A DNA stretch of 64,000 bases from Ecdyonurus torrentis (taxonomy: Eukaryota > Arthropoda > Insecta > Ephemeroptera > Heptageniidae): NCBI GenBank assembly GCA_949318235.1, contig OX439127.1, positions 22,343,374-22,407,373 on the forward strand. The letters are read 5' to 3'. Below the pieces are notes generated by a model. It was given only the letters and a program-made list of their open reading frames with translations. It did no database searches and was not told the origin of the DNA. The position numbers and the translations under genes are program-made. Of this stretch, positions 63,941 through 64,000 are shown piece after piece. Within the stretch, counting starts at the first letter, position 1; each line of letters opens with the position of its first letter.

Positions 63941-64000
63941 TCGGCAGAGAGCTCTGTACAGCTAGAGATGGCTCACACCACATCTGCTAACTGACTGAGC

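Overview
This window is nuclear DNA from an invertebrate animal. It is very AT-rich, has spliceosomal introns with GT/AG boundaries, long (TA)n, (CA)n, (GA)n and GAAA microsatellites, and an unusually dense load of short palindromic DNA transposons. I see no operons, CRISPR arrays or bacterial signals. I cannot fix the phylum from sequence alone.

Three protein-coding genes can be supported, all on the minus strand. (1) A complete 11-exon gene at 41704-54734 encodes a 783-residue MAN1/LEMD3-type inner nuclear membrane protein: LEM domain, serine/threonine-rich linker, two membrane spans flanking a lumenal segment, a winged-helix-like C-terminal region and a terminal U2AF-homology (UHM) domain. 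All exon phases close exactly. (2) The last three exons of an MFS anion transporter of the SLC17/plant-ANTR type lie at 60334-62199; its 5' part is off the right edge. (3) The last four recognisable exons of an unidentified, probably alpha-helical conserved protein lie at 12777-19160; upstream exons were not found and one phase junction is unresolved.

Other elements: a 5'-truncated, decayed non-LTR reverse transcriptase fragment at 6099-6942; a probable tRNA-derived SINE at 7098-7502; and, at the right edge (63896-63940, minus strand), a sequence matching a complete type I hammerhead ribozyme with a self-complementary CCGG stem III, the form associated with Penelope-like retroelements.

The rest is a nested graveyard of terminal-inverted-repeat elements. 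By end sequence and target-site duplication (TSD) I separate these groups: Tc1-like MITEs (three copies); a mariner-like 1.3-kb palindrome; a 161-bp TA-flanked MITE present as two seemingly identical inverted copies 19 kb apart; two hAT-type families with 8-bp TSDs; a family with 9-bp TSDs (Mutator-like); a large set of TTAA-flanked palindromes sharing ends close to TTAAAGSCRTAG; and several unassigned families. Many TA-targeting elements sit inside (TA)n microsatellites. Layout: 1-4.6 kb empty AT-rich; 5-11.1 kb repeats and retroelement remnants; 12.7-19.2 kb gene 3 with TEs in its introns; 19.2-41.7 kb intergenic and repeat-rich; 41.7-54.8 kb MAN1; 55-60.3 kb repeats; 60.3-62.2 kb transporter; 62.5-64 kb repeats and ribozyme.
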